This document shows positions 26,224-34,761 of a stretch of 64,000 nt of DNA, one piece after another. The number at the start of each line of letters is the position of its first letter. The stretch's first letter is position 1. The notes beneath the pieces were generated by a model. The model had not been told where the DNA came from. It did no database searches and saw nothing but the letters and a program-made list of their open reading frames with translations. Origin of the DNA: Teichococcus deserti (GTDB lineage: Bacteria; Pseudomonadota; Alphaproteobacteria; Acetobacterales; Acetobacteraceae); assembly GCF_001982615.1 (NCBI RefSeq), contig NZ_MLCO01000001.1, forward strand, positions 1 to 64,000, given 5' to 3'. A program made the translations under genes and the position numbers.

Positions 26224-27257
26224 TCAGTAATCGGCACCCTGTCTCGGCAGCAGCCCCGACCCACGGAGCGTGATCGGGTTGGCGGTAAGCCGATGGGAGG
26301 CGCACTCCGCTAGCCATCGGAGGTAGTCGTCGGCATCCCGGTGCGGCAGTGGGGCCAGCCCCACGTCACCGATGGTGACAAGCCGAGCCCCGTGCGGCGG
26401 GGCGGATGTGGTGACCGGTGCGGCGCCGACTAGCATGGTGGCCGCCTCGACCAGCGCGGCCGGGTCCAGCGGCCCAACGGTCACCGTCGCGGCCCGCAGC
26501 AGGTTCAATGGCAGTCATGGAGCGGGCGCTGGGCTGAAGCCGTCGGCCGGGCGCCAACTGCGATCATGGTACGGACGGCGCCGTTGCCGTCCGCAGGGCA
26601 GTACCAGCGACCCGAGCCGTCGCGGCGGAACTCGGCGCAGCTCGGCTCGACCTTGCTGATCCGGCCGGTTCGTGGCGTCGTTGCCTTCAGCGGGACCTCG
26701 TCCGAGGCGTGGATCAGAATGCGCCGTGTGTCGGCGACAGGGATAACCCACTCGGCACCCGGGACCTCGACCAGGAGGACCGCGTCCGGCTCCCGCACCC
26801 TGCCATGGAGGTTCGGGGCGGCCTCGAGCAGGCGCCGCAGCATGGCAGGGGCCGCGGCCTCGGCGGGGTCGTCCAGGCGCACACGCGATGGCTGGTGTAC
26901 GAGCAAGGCCGTCGGCTTCCGTGCCTGCGGTGGAATGGGGCCGAGCTGGGACGCTCGTGGCCGATCTCTTCCCTGACGGCCTCGGCCAACCCCTCGATGC
27001 CAAGGACCAGCGGGCCGCCAGCCAGGGCGGCGGCGCCTGCCATGCCGCCGGGCGGCAGCGTGGGCGAGGGGCAGGATGCGGAAGTGCTGGCGATGGGATC
27101 CGGCAGGGTGCCACCGCAGGCCCAGGGTGCAGGCCTTGTCGGCGGGCGGCGGCGCGAATGGCATGAGCCCGCGCGGGGCGCCGAGGCGATAGAGGGGGTC
27201 AACCTGCGCGCCCAGCCCACGGTCGGCGCGTAGGCCCACAGATTGGCGGTGCGACAT
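26224..27257 (-). pseudogene. Decayed gene of unrecognised family
   Basis: Protein-like stretches occur in three minus-strand frames in order: 'LPPGGMAGAAALAGGPLVLG' and 'IEGLAEAVREEIGHERPS' (about 26960-27060), then 'AEWVIPVADTRRILIHASDE' and 'RDGSGRWYCPADGNGAVRTM' (about 26560-26770), then 'RLVTIGDVGLAPLPHRDADD' with 'YLRWLAECASHRLTANPITL' (26240-26400). The order and strand agree, so this looks like one gene broken by at least two frameshifts. I do not recognise the family. Confidence 0.4.
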
Positions 27258-27456
27258 GAAAACTGCCCCAATGATCCGGCTTGACTGGCTGCCTACACCC
27301 CGGAGCCAGCAGGGTCCAAGCGTCCGTCGGCCGCCTGAAATTTTGCCTCATCGTGACGTCACGGAATGATCTGAGCTGCTGCAGCCAGGTCGCCTGCTCC
27401 ATCTCGCTGCGCGAGGCGGTTCTTTCCCGCCGCTCCCATGGCCGCTGCTGCCATGC

Positions 27457-29052
27457 TCACGCTACCGCTGCGTACCCCTCCCGGCGCGGGTCGGCCGCTC
27501 CCACGAGGACGCCACTGTCAGGATCCCTCGAAATGGCCTGCATACCTCCCGTCAGAATTGTCCAGGGCGGCGTGTCCTCGATGACATGGCCGCGGCTGCT
27601 GAGCTCGGCGAGGACGGCAGCATCGATGCGGCTTTCGGGATTGACCAGACGCCCGTCCCAGAGACGGGTGCGCGGCGCCTCAATGGCCTGCTGCAGCCCC
27701 AGGCCGAAATCGAGGTACTGGACGAGGGCTTGCGGCTGCGTCTGGAGGATGCCGTAGCTGCCGGGGGTCCCCAGGGCCAGGATGGGCTGACCGTCACGGG
27801 TGCTGATCGTCGGCGCAGTCGGGAAAGCCAGTGGCTCGCCCGCGCGAAGTGGATTGCCGCCGCGGAGGTCCGCCTCGGCCCAGTAGAGGAAGTCGTTCAG
27901 GCAGATGCCGGTCCCGGGCACGACGACGCCGGAGCCGAAAAGGTCGCCCAGGCTCTGCGTCACGCAGACCATGTTGCCGAACCGGTCGGCGACGGAGAAG
28001 GAGGTGGTGTTCTCGCGGTTCGGATCGGGCAGCCGCGGCAGCCATTGCTCGGTCGGGCCCTCCAGGGCTTTCCCGGATCTTATCGCGGCGATCAGCCTGT
28101 CGCGGTTGTCGTCCCCGAGCAGCCGCGCCAGCTGTCGTGCATCCGGCTTGTTGTTGTAGATGCGCTCCCCGGCGGCTAGGCGGATCGCGCGCCACATCAG
28201 GTCCAGATGCTCGACGCTCTGCGGCTCCATCGCCGCAATGTCGAAAGCTTCCAACATCTTCATGGTCAAGATGAACTGGAAGGACTCGCTCGGCGGCGGC
28301 AGCGTGTGGATGGTGATGCCGCGGTAACCGGTTGTGAGCGGCTCGCTCCAATGCGGCTGCACCTTGTCCAAGTCGGCCATGCTGATGAAGCCACGCATCC
28401 CGCGGAGATGCTCGACCAGCTTCTCGCCCAGCGGGCCGCGGTAGAAGTGGTCAGGGCCGCGCGCCGCAATGGCCTCCAGCGTCTCGCCCAGCGCCTGCTG
28501 CCGGAGGATCTGATGCAAGGCGACCTGCCCGGTGCCGCCGGTGTAGTTCGCGTTCCATGCCTCGAACAACGGAAGGTCGCGGAGCACATCGACCGCCTTG
28601 TTCAGGTGCCGGGTGTTCAGCTCGCTCAGCGGGAAGCCCTCATGGGCGAGGGCAATGGCGGGGGCGAAGGTCTCGGCCAGCGATCGGGTGCCGTGCGCCC
28701 TCAGCAGTTCGCACCAGCCCGCCAGGTTGCCCGGCACGCCAGGAGAATGCGCCCCGCGGCGCATGTCTTCGCGGACCTTGTACAGGCCCTCCGGGAACGC
28801 CATCGGTACGTGGGTGATAAAGTTCAGAGTGCGGACGCGCCCCTCTGCGGCGACGTAGCAGGCGGCAACGCCCTGACCGGCCAGCCCCGACATGCCGGGC
28901 TCCACCACGTTCAGCGCCGCCGCGGTGGCCACGGCCGCGTCGAAGGCGTTGCCGCCCTTCGACAGGATCCCGGCCCCCGCCTGGGCCGCCAGGGGATGCG
29001 CCGCGGCCACCATGCCGGTCAGCGAGGAAACGATGGGTCGCGAGCCATCCAT
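27457..29052 (-). CDS. Gamma-glutamyltransferase family protein
   Basis: 531 aa. N-terminal nucleophile hydrolase that cleaves gamma-glutamyl bonds (glutathione and related compounds). Large-subunit features: 'HPLAAQAGAGILSKGGNAFDAAVATAAAL' in outline and 'HSPGVPGNLAGW'. The self-cleavage and catalytic Thr lies in 'RENTTSFSVADRFGN' (about residue 350), followed by 'SLGDLFGSGVVVPGTGICLND', the small-subunit substrate loop, and 'LALGTPGSYGI'. No signal peptide, so probably cytoplasmic. Last gene of the four-gene minus-strand operon. Relatives include cephalosporin acylases and oxamate amidohydrolase, so the true substrate is open. Confidence 0.88.
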   Translation of the reverse strand: MDGSRPIVSSLTGMVAAAHPLAAQAGAGILSKGGNAFDAAVATAAALNVVEPGMSGLAGQGVAACYVAAEGRVRTLNFITHVPMAFPEGLYKVREDMRRGAHSPGVPGNLAGWCELLRAHGTRSLAETFAPAIALAHEGFPLSELNTRHLNKAVDVLRDLPLFEAWNANYTGGTGQVALHQILRQQALGETLEAIAARGPDHFYRGPLGEKLVEHLRGMRGFISMADLDKVQPHWSEPLTTGYRGITIHTLPPPSESFQFILTMKMLEAFDIAAMEPQSVEHLDLMWRAIRLAAGERIYNNKPDARQLARLLGDDNRDRLIAAIRSGKALEGPTEQWLPRLPDPNRENTTSFSVADRFGNMVCVTQSLGDLFGSGVVVPGTGICLNDFLYWAEADLRGGNPLRAGEPLAFPTAPTISTRDGQPILALGTPGSYGILQTQPQALVQYLDFGLGLQQAIEAPRTRLWDGRLVNPESRIDAAVLAELSSRGHVIEDTPPWTILTGGMQAISRDPDSGVLVGAADPRREGYAAVA

Positions 29053-29098
29053 GGCCGGTCCTCCGGGAGCGAGCGTTTCGTCGGGCAGCGGTGGCGCG

Positions 29099-30682
29099 TC
29101 AGCTGCGCCGGATGCTCCAGGGCAGCGGCATGCTGGTGGAGAGGCGGCCGGTCAGGTCGCTGCGCAGCGCCGTGGTCGGATAGTATTGCCCCAGCATGAT
29201 GGTGGGCGGCGCGGCCCAGGCCTCGAACTGGATGGCGTCGACCAGCTGCTGGCGCTCGTCATCCGAGGCTGCGTCGACCCAGCGCTCGACCAGGCCTTCG
29301 ATCGTGGCGTTCTCGTGCCAGCCGAAATAGCCGCCGGCGCCCAGGCCGCGGACATAGTCGTTCAGCCCGGGGTTCATCATGGTCGTGGCTCCGGCCCAGC
29401 TGTGGAAGATGCTCCAACCGCCGGACTCGACCGGCGCCTTGGAGGCGCGGCGCTGCACCAGCGTGCCCCAATCCATCGATTGCAGATCGACCTTCATGCC
29501 GAGCCTGGTCAGCAGGTCGGCGGTGACGAAGCCGAGCGGCGCGATCGAGGGGAAATCGGTGGGGTTCATGATGACGACCTTTTCCCCGGCATAGCCGGCG
29601 GCGCGGATCGCCTCCCGCACCTTGCCCAGATCACGCGGGCCACTGAGCAGATCGCTGCCGAGCTCCCGCGAGAAGGGCATGCCGCAGGGGAACATCGAGG
29701 CGCATCGCTGCCAGCGGATAGCATCGCCGGTGACGGCCTGCATGTAGTCGGCCTGGTCGATGGCGCCGAGGATGGCGCGGCGCAGGCGGCCATTGTCGAA
29801 GGGTGCCGCCTGGCAGTTGAAGCGCAGGAAGGACAGCAGGCCATGATTGTCGATCGGCTCGAGCCGGACGTCGCGGCTGCGCGCGAAAGTGGCGTTCAGG
29901 TCCGGCATGGTCTGCTCGAGCCAATCGACCTCGCCGCGGACCAGGGCCGCCGACGCCGTCGAGGCATCCGGCACCGTGTGCCACTCGACGCGATCGAAAT
30001 GCGCCCGCTTGCCGCCTGCCAGGAAGCTCGACGCCTCGTCACGCGGCCGATAGCCATCGAAGCGGGCATAGGCGGCGCGGTTGCCGATCGACCATTCGTC
30101 CTTGAAGAAGCGATAGGGACCGGATCCCACCATCTCGGTGACCTGGGTGGTGGGCTCGGTCAGCGCCAGGCGCTCCGGCATGATGAAGGGCGGGAAGTTC
30201 GCGCGCTTGGCCAGGGCATCGAGCAGCAGCGGAAAAGGTTTTTTCAGTGCCAGGCGGATGGTCAGGTCGTCGACGGCTTCCCATTTCTCGGTCACCCGGC
30301 TCAGCATCTGGCCGTAGGCGTCGCGCTTGCCCCAGCGCAGCAGGCTGGCGATGCAATCGCGCGCCCGCACCGGCTCGCCGTCATGGAAGGTCAGGCCCGG
30401 CCGCAGCCGGATGGTCCAGACGCGCCGGTCGTCCGAAAGCGCGTGCCCGGCGGCCATCTGCGGGCGCGGCTGCAGCGTGTCGTCGAGGGCGTAGAGCGTG
30501 TCGAAGATGGCGTAGCCGTGGTTCAGGGTGACCGCGGCCGTCGTCCAGATCGGATCGAGGTTGGCCAGGTCGGCCTGCGGCACGACGCGCAGCGTCCGGG
30601 CGCGGGCGGATTGCGCCAGGGCAGGGCGCGCCAATCCAGCGGCGCAGCCCAGGGCGAGCAATCCGCGGCGATACATGGCCAT
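29099..30682 (-). CDS. ABC transporter substrate-binding protein, peptide type (SBP family 5)
   Basis: 527 aa with a Tat/Sec-type leader (MAMYRRGLLALGCAAGLARP, then ALAQ). Start at 30682 follows a ggagac site nine bases ahead; a second ATG two codons on is possible. Family landmarks: 'VPQADLANLDPIWTT', 'RLRPGLTFHDGEPVRA', 'VGSGPYRF'. No permease or ATPase is encoded nearby, so it must use a channel encoded elsewhere or act otherwise. It sits 46 bases upstream of the gamma-glutamyltransferase gene, suggesting a gamma-glutamyl peptide or conjugate as ligand. Confidence 0.87.
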   Translation of the reverse strand: MAMYRRGLLALGCAAGLARPALAQSARARTLRVVPQADLANLDPIWTTAAVTLNHGYAIFDTLYALDDTLQPRPQMAAGHALSDDRRVWTIRLRPGLTFHDGEPVRARDCIASLLRWGKRDAYGQMLSRVTEKWEAVDDLTIRLALKKPFPLLLDALAKRANFPPFIMPERLALTEPTTQVTEMVGSGPYRFFKDEWSIGNRAAYARFDGYRPRDEASSFLAGGKRAHFDRVEWHTVPDASTASAALVRGEVDWLEQTMPDLNATFARSRDVRLEPIDNHGLLSFLRFNCQAAPFDNGRLRRAILGAIDQADYMQAVTGDAIRWQRCASMFPCGMPFSRELGSDLLSGPRDLGKVREAIRAAGYAGEKVVIMNPTDFPSIAPLGFVTADLLTRLGMKVDLQSMDWGTLVQRRASKAPVESGGWSIFHSWAGATTMMNPGLNDYVRGLGAGGYFGWHENATIEGLVERWVDAASDDERQQLVDAIQFEAWAAPPTIMLGQYYPTTALRSDLTGRLSTSMPLPWSIRRS

Positions 30683-30737
30683 CTGGTCGCGTCTCCAATC
30701 CTGTTCGGTTGCGGGAAGCCGGGAGGGCACCCGAGTG

Positions 30738-31802
30738 TCACGACGGGGTGGCCTTCTCTGGGGCGGTGCACAGCGCCCGCCGCACCGCGTCGACGGCCTG
30801 TGCGACGGCCTGGTCATCGATGCGGGCGTGCGTGACGAAGCGGAGCGTCGTCTCGTCCAGGGCCAGCGCCAGCACTTGCTCGCGGCGCAGCCGGTCGACG
30901 ATCTCGGAGGCGGCGCTGCCCGCGGGCAGGGTGAGCAGGACGATGTTGGTGTCCGGCGCCCGACCCGCGAGGGGGCCGAATGCCTCGGCGAGCTCCCCGT
31001 GCAGACGCCCGGCACGCTCGTGGTCGGCGCGGAGCCGTTCGGTCCGGCCGTTCAGCGCCTCGATCGCCGCCGCCGCCAGGAACCCCACCGGGCGCCAGGC
31101 GCCGCCCAGCGTGCCGCGCACCGCGACGGCCTCGCGGATGAAGTCGCGGGGACCGAGCAGCAGAGAGCCTGCCGGTGCACCGAGGGCCTTGTTCAGGCTC
31201 AGCGACAGGCTGTCGGCGCCTTCGGCCAGAGGAGCTAGCGGAAGGCCAGTCGCTGTCTCAGCGTTCCAGAGACGCGAACCGTCCAGATGGACCCGCAGGC
31301 CGGACGCGCGGCTCAGCTTGCCGATGGCGGCACCCCAGCCTGCCGGAGCCAGCGTGCCGCCCGCCCTCATGTGCGTGTTCTCCAGCCAGACCAGGCGGGT
31401 TGGCTGGGTACCTGGCCCGTGGGACTGTGCCAGCGCCGCCTGCACCGCCGCCGGGCCCAGATGCCCGCACCGCCCCGCCAGCCGCCGGACGGCGACACCC
31501 GCCAGCCCCGCCGTGCTGGCGGCCTCGCTGCTCGCCACATGGCTGTCCGAGGCGGCCAGGATGGCGTCACCCGGGCGGCACCAGAGCCGCAGCGCGATCT
31601 GGTTCGCCAGGGTGCAGGTGGGCACGAAGAGAGCATCCTCGAAGCCCGCCAGCTCGGCGACTTCGCGCTCCAGGCGCAACTGGAAGGGATCGTCGCGAAA
31701 GCCCATCTCCGGCATGCCCCGGGCCGCCTGGAGCATCGCCTGCAGCGCGGCGGGCGGAATGCCGGACATCAGGTCCGAGCGGAAGTCGGCGATCCTCGGC
31801 AT
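30738..31802 (-). CDS. Threonine aldolase / beta-eliminating lyase family PLP enzyme
   Basis: 354 aa, fold-type I pyridoxal-phosphate enzyme. N-terminal 'ADFRSDLMSGIPPAALQAM', cofactor Asp in 'GLRVHLDGSRLWNAE', and the Schiff-base lysine in 'LSLSLNKALGAPAGSLLLG' (about residue 200). L-threonine and L-allo-threonine aldolases cleave beta-hydroxy amino acids to glycine and an aldehyde. Located 9 bases after the amino-acid binding-protein stop, so co-transcribed. The 'MSGIPPAALQAM' variation from the usual 'DxVTxPTxxM' is a hint of a different amino-acid substrate. Confidence 0.85.
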   Translation of the reverse strand: MPRIADFRSDLMSGIPPAALQAMLQAARGMPEMGFRDDPFQLRLEREVAELAGFEDALFVPTCTLANQIALRLWCRPGDAILAASDSHVASSEAASTAGLAGVAVRRLAGRCGHLGPAAVQAALAQSHGPGTQPTRLVWLENTHMRAGGTLAPAGWGAAIGKLSRASGLRVHLDGSRLWNAETATGLPLAPLAEGADSLSLSLNKALGAPAGSLLLGPRDFIREAVAVRGTLGGAWRPVGFLAAAAIEALNGRTERLRADHERAGRLHGELAEAFGPLAGRAPDTNIVLLTLPAGSAASEIVDRLRREQVLALALDETTLRFVTHARIDDQAVAQAVDAVRRALCTAPEKATPS

Positions 31803-31811
31803 CGCCGGGCC

Positions 31812-32846
31812 TCAGCGCATCGGGGGCGCATAGACCAGGCCCCCGTCGCGCCACAGCCGGTTGATGCCACGCTCCAGGCCAAGCGGCGTCAGGTTGCGGT
31901 CGTAGCTCTCGCCGTAATTGCCGACCTGGCGGATGATGTCGAAGGCCCAGGCTGCGCGGAGGCCCAGCATCGGGCCGAAATCGCCCACCACGCCGAGCAG
32001 GCGCTGCACGGTCGGATTGTCGCTGGCGCGCATCGCCTCGGCATTGGCGGAGGTGACGCCGTACTCTTCGGCCTCGATCATCGCCCAGATCGTCCAGCGG
32101 ACGATGTCGCCCCAGCGGTCGTCGCCCTGGCGGACCACGGGAGAGTAGGGCTCCTTCGACACGATGTCGGGCAGAATGACGTGTTCCTCAGGCCGGGGGA
32201 TCGTGGCGCTGAGGCGCGCGCCGAGGAGCCCTCGATCGGTGGTCAGGACATCGCAGCGGCCGTTGACATAGGCCTGGGCGGCGTCGTCGCCGCGCTCGAT
32301 GACCACCGGCGTGAAGCTCATGCGGTGCTGGCGGAAGTAGTCGGCCAGCGTGAGCTCGGTCGCGCTCCCGGGCGAAACGCAGATCGAGGCGCCGTCCAGG
32401 TCGCGGGCCGAGCCTGCGCCGGAGGCGCGGCGGACCAGGAAGCCCTGGCCATCATAGTAGTTGATGGCGGTGAAGTTGACCCCGAGCCCTGCATCGCGGG
32501 CGAAGGTCCAGGTGACCTCCATGGTCAGCACGTCGATCTCGCCGCTTTGCAGCGCCGGGAAGCGGGTTTGGCCGGTGACCGGCCGGTAGCTGACCTTGCT
32601 GGCGTCGCCGAAGATCGCCGCGGCCAGCGCCCGGCACACATCGACGTCCAACCCCCGATAGGTGCCGGTAGAATCCGGCGCGGCGAAGCCCGGCACGCCG
32701 CTGTTGACGCCGCAATTCAGCACGCCGCGTGCCCTCACCACCGCCAGGGTATCGCCGGAGGGCGGAGCCTGCGCCTGCAAGGGCGGTGGGATGGCCAGAG
32801 CCAGAAGCAGGGCGGCGGCCAGGGGCAGGTGGGTGCGGCGGTGCAT
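31812..32846 (-). CDS. Amino-acid ABC transporter substrate-binding protein, AapJ type
   Basis: 344 aa with a Sec signal peptide (LPLAAALLLALAIPPPLQAQA). The mature domain matches general L-amino-acid receptors of the AapJ/BztA group: 'VVRARGVLNCGVNSGVPGFA', 'YRGLDVDVCRALAAAIFGD', 'LTMEVTWTFARDAGLGVNF', and near the end 'VGNYGESYDRNLTPLGLERG'. First gene of the operon; the AapQMP permease/ATPase genes normally downstream are replaced by an aldolase and a second binding protein. Confidence 0.88.
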   Translation of the reverse strand: MHRRTHLPLAAALLLALAIPPPLQAQAPPSGDTLAVVRARGVLNCGVNSGVPGFAAPDSTGTYRGLDVDVCRALAAAIFGDASKVSYRPVTGQTRFPALQSGEIDVLTMEVTWTFARDAGLGVNFTAINYYDGQGFLVRRASGAGSARDLDGASICVSPGSATELTLADYFRQHRMSFTPVVIERGDDAAQAYVNGRCDVLTTDRGLLGARLSATIPRPEEHVILPDIVSKEPYSPVVRQGDDRWGDIVRWTIWAMIEAEEYGVTSANAEAMRASDNPTVQRLLGVVGDFGPMLGLRAAWAFDIIRQVGNYGESYDRNLTPLGLERGINRLWRDGGLVYAPPMR

Positions 32847-32874
32847 AGGTTCCTCCTGGGAGGATGAGGAACCC

Positions 32875-32903
32875 TATACGATTTAGAGTCAACATATACG
32901 ATT
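32875..32903. promoter_or_regulatory. Direct repeat TATACGATT (two copies, 20-base period)
   Basis: tatacgatt at 32875-32883 and 32895-32903, each followed by gagtc (tatacgatttagagtc and tatacgattggagtc). They lie between the divergent aapJ-like gene (start 32846) and the GntR gene (start 32948). A 20-base period places both on the same face of the helix. Likely an operator for the adjacent GntR protein. Confidence 0.55.
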
Positions 32904-32947
32904 GGAGTCGCCGCCCCCTTGCCATCGGCGCTCGGGGATCGGACATA

Positions 32948-33766
32948 GTGACGGCTGTGACACCGCCTGCCACCCACAAGGCCCGCCGCCCGGCCTCCCG
33001 CGCCGACACCACCCAGCCGTCCCAAACGGATGACCGGCAGGATCGCCTGCGTGCCATCGCGGCCCGGATCAGCCGGGAGGCCAAGCCGGTCCCGGCCTTC
33101 GTCGCCGCCGTGCTGCGCGAGGCTATCATTGTCGGTCTGCTGCCGGGCGGTGAGGCGGTGCGCATCGAGCCACTCGCCCGCGCGCTGGAGGTCAGCACCA
33201 TCCCGGTCCGCGAGGCGCTGCGGGAGCTGGAGGGCGTCCGGCTGGTCGGCTTCGAGCGCAACCGCGGCTTCGTCGTTGCGCCCGAAAGCGCGTTGGAGCT
33301 TCAGGACGCCTGGGAGGCGCGGCTGGCGCTGGAGCCCCTGGCGCTGCGCCTGTCCATCCCGGACCTGACCAGCCGCGACACCCGGTTGGCGCGCGCGATG
33401 CTGGCGGAGGTGGAGCAGGGCTTCGCCGTCGAGGAGCTCTTTGCCTGGAACCTGCGCTTCCACATGGCGCTCTACGCCCCATGCGGTCGGCGGCACATCC
33501 TGGCCTTCATCGAGCAGGCGCATGCGATCTCGCATCGCTACGGCAACGCGACGCTGGTGGCGCGCGGCGTCGCTGCGGTGCCGGACTACATCACCGCAGA
33601 GCATGTGGCCCTCGTCGAGGCTTGCGAACGGCGGGATACGGAGGCGGCGCTGGCCATCTTGGAGGGGCATTTGTCGACGGCGGCCGAGCGGGTCCAGCTG
33701 AACTATGCGAAGCTGCTGGGAGAGCGGCGGTCCCGGGATGCGAAGGTGTCGTCGTCCCTCAAGTGA
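32948..33766 (+). CDS. GntR-family regulator, FadR subfamily (FCD domain)
   Basis: 272 aa from GTG 32948. An unstructured basic leader of ~35 residues precedes the winged helix: 'LREAIIVGLLPGGEAVRIEP', 'LARALEVSTIPVREALRELE' and 'GFERNRGFVV'. The FCD domain follows with 'WNLRFHMALYAPCG' and 'TAEHVALVEACER' and 'ILEGHLSTAAERV' supplying the metal-site histidines. Divergent from the aminoacyl/gamma-glutamyl operon, which it probably controls. The long N-terminus leaves the true start uncertain. Confidence 0.85.
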   Translation: MTAVTPPATHKARRPASRADTTQPSQTDDRQDRLRAIAARISREAKPVPAFVAAVLREAIIVGLLPGGEAVRIEPLARALEVSTIPVREALRELEGVRLVGFERNRGFVVAPESALELQDAWEARLALEPLALRLSIPDLTSRDTRLARAMLAEVEQGFAVEELFAWNLRFHMALYAPCGRRHILAFIEQAHAISHRYGNATLVARGVAAVPDYITAEHVALVEACERRDTEAALAILEGHLSTAAERVQLNYAKLLGERRSRDAKVSSSLK

Positions 33767-34132
33767 CCCACCGAGGCAGGCGGCTTCTCACCCACTGTGG
33801 TCAGCTCTGTGGACCCAAGATCTATGAAGCCCGAGGTCCATCTGGTCCGTGACGCCGTGACCGAACGAGCCGAATCGCCGAGCGCTCCGGCGATGCGACC
33901 ATCGGCCCCCCGTGCGCGGAGGGGAGCCGGAGGCTAAACTCCGGCCAGGAGCCCGCGGACGGGACGACTGTCCGCAGCCGCACCCGCGTGCGGCCGCGCG
34001 ACACCGCACCATCGGCTGTGAAGCGGCGGCACAGCAGATCGACGTCCAGCACACCGCGCTCACGAGCCTCCTTCCCCAGCGGAGGCACCATGGCGATGTC
34101 ATCCTGCTGGGGTGCATCTACTGAGAGGAGTA
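33767..34132. other. No recognisable gene
   Basis: A minus-strand open frame (34091 to 33822) begins MVPPLGKEARERGVLDVDLL and looks partly coding, but I see no motif, ribosome site or family. Probably decayed sequence. Confidence 0.3.
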
Positions 34133-34375
34133 TTACCTCTCCTGCGAACGAATATTTTCTTGCTTACGCAGCGCGTCGTTCCCGGCGGCTAACGCCTGAG
34201 ACCGTGCTCCGGAGACCTCGCCGCTTGCGATAGACGCGCCGCCTTTCTCACTCACGACCCACTGCCATTTGTTTGAGCCACGCGGGAGAATTTTTACTTC
34301 GAGTTTCGGCTTGCTAGGTTTCGGCAATTCCTGCCCCTCCGGCTTCGTCGCTCGTATGTCGTCGTGCCCCTTCAT
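34133..34375 (-). CDS. Small hypothetical protein (80 aa)
   Basis: Basic N-terminus (MKGHDDIRATKPEGQELPKP) followed by a strand-rich segment 'ILPRGSNKWQWVVSEKGG' and an alanine-rich helix. The pattern of a tryptophan-containing strand pair followed by 'IASGEVSGARSQALAAGNDA' resembles small DUF1508/YegP-like repeats, but too weakly to assign. No convincing ribosome site. The base composition is lower in GC than the operons to the left. Confidence 0.4.
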   Translation of the reverse strand: MKGHDDIRATKPEGQELPKPSKPKLEVKILPRGSNKWQWVVSEKGGASIASGEVSGARSQALAAGNDALRKQENIRSQER

Positions 34376-34761
34376 TAGATCGGGTGGTCGGAAAATTGCA
34401 AAAGCTACTTCGAGCCTTGGCTACTGATACACTTGGCGAGCCGCAGCCGCTCTCCCGACACTTCCTGATGTGGATGCGCGCTGCATGCTGCTGGCTGCGT
34501 GGAACTCAGCTCAGCCTGACCACCATGAACTCTCGGAAGGCGTCGGTGAACCTTCTATGCGGCCAGACCTTTCGGTTCCAAGGGCGGGGAGCAGGCGATG
34601 AGCCGGGCAGGCTGCATCCTGAACCTGGCGGCCGGCGGCCGGCGGCAGGGCTCTTGTGCTCCTAGGGACAGGTTGGGCATAGCGGCGCATTTGGGTAGTC
34701 TGGCGCTGTTCGAACCGTATCTGCTGAATTCTTGAGTGGCTGTTCCCGAGGGATTACAGGC
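34376..34761. other. No recognisable gene
   Basis: Short open frames on both strands only; none has a ribosome site or motif. Probably intergenic or decayed DNA. Confidence 0.4.
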
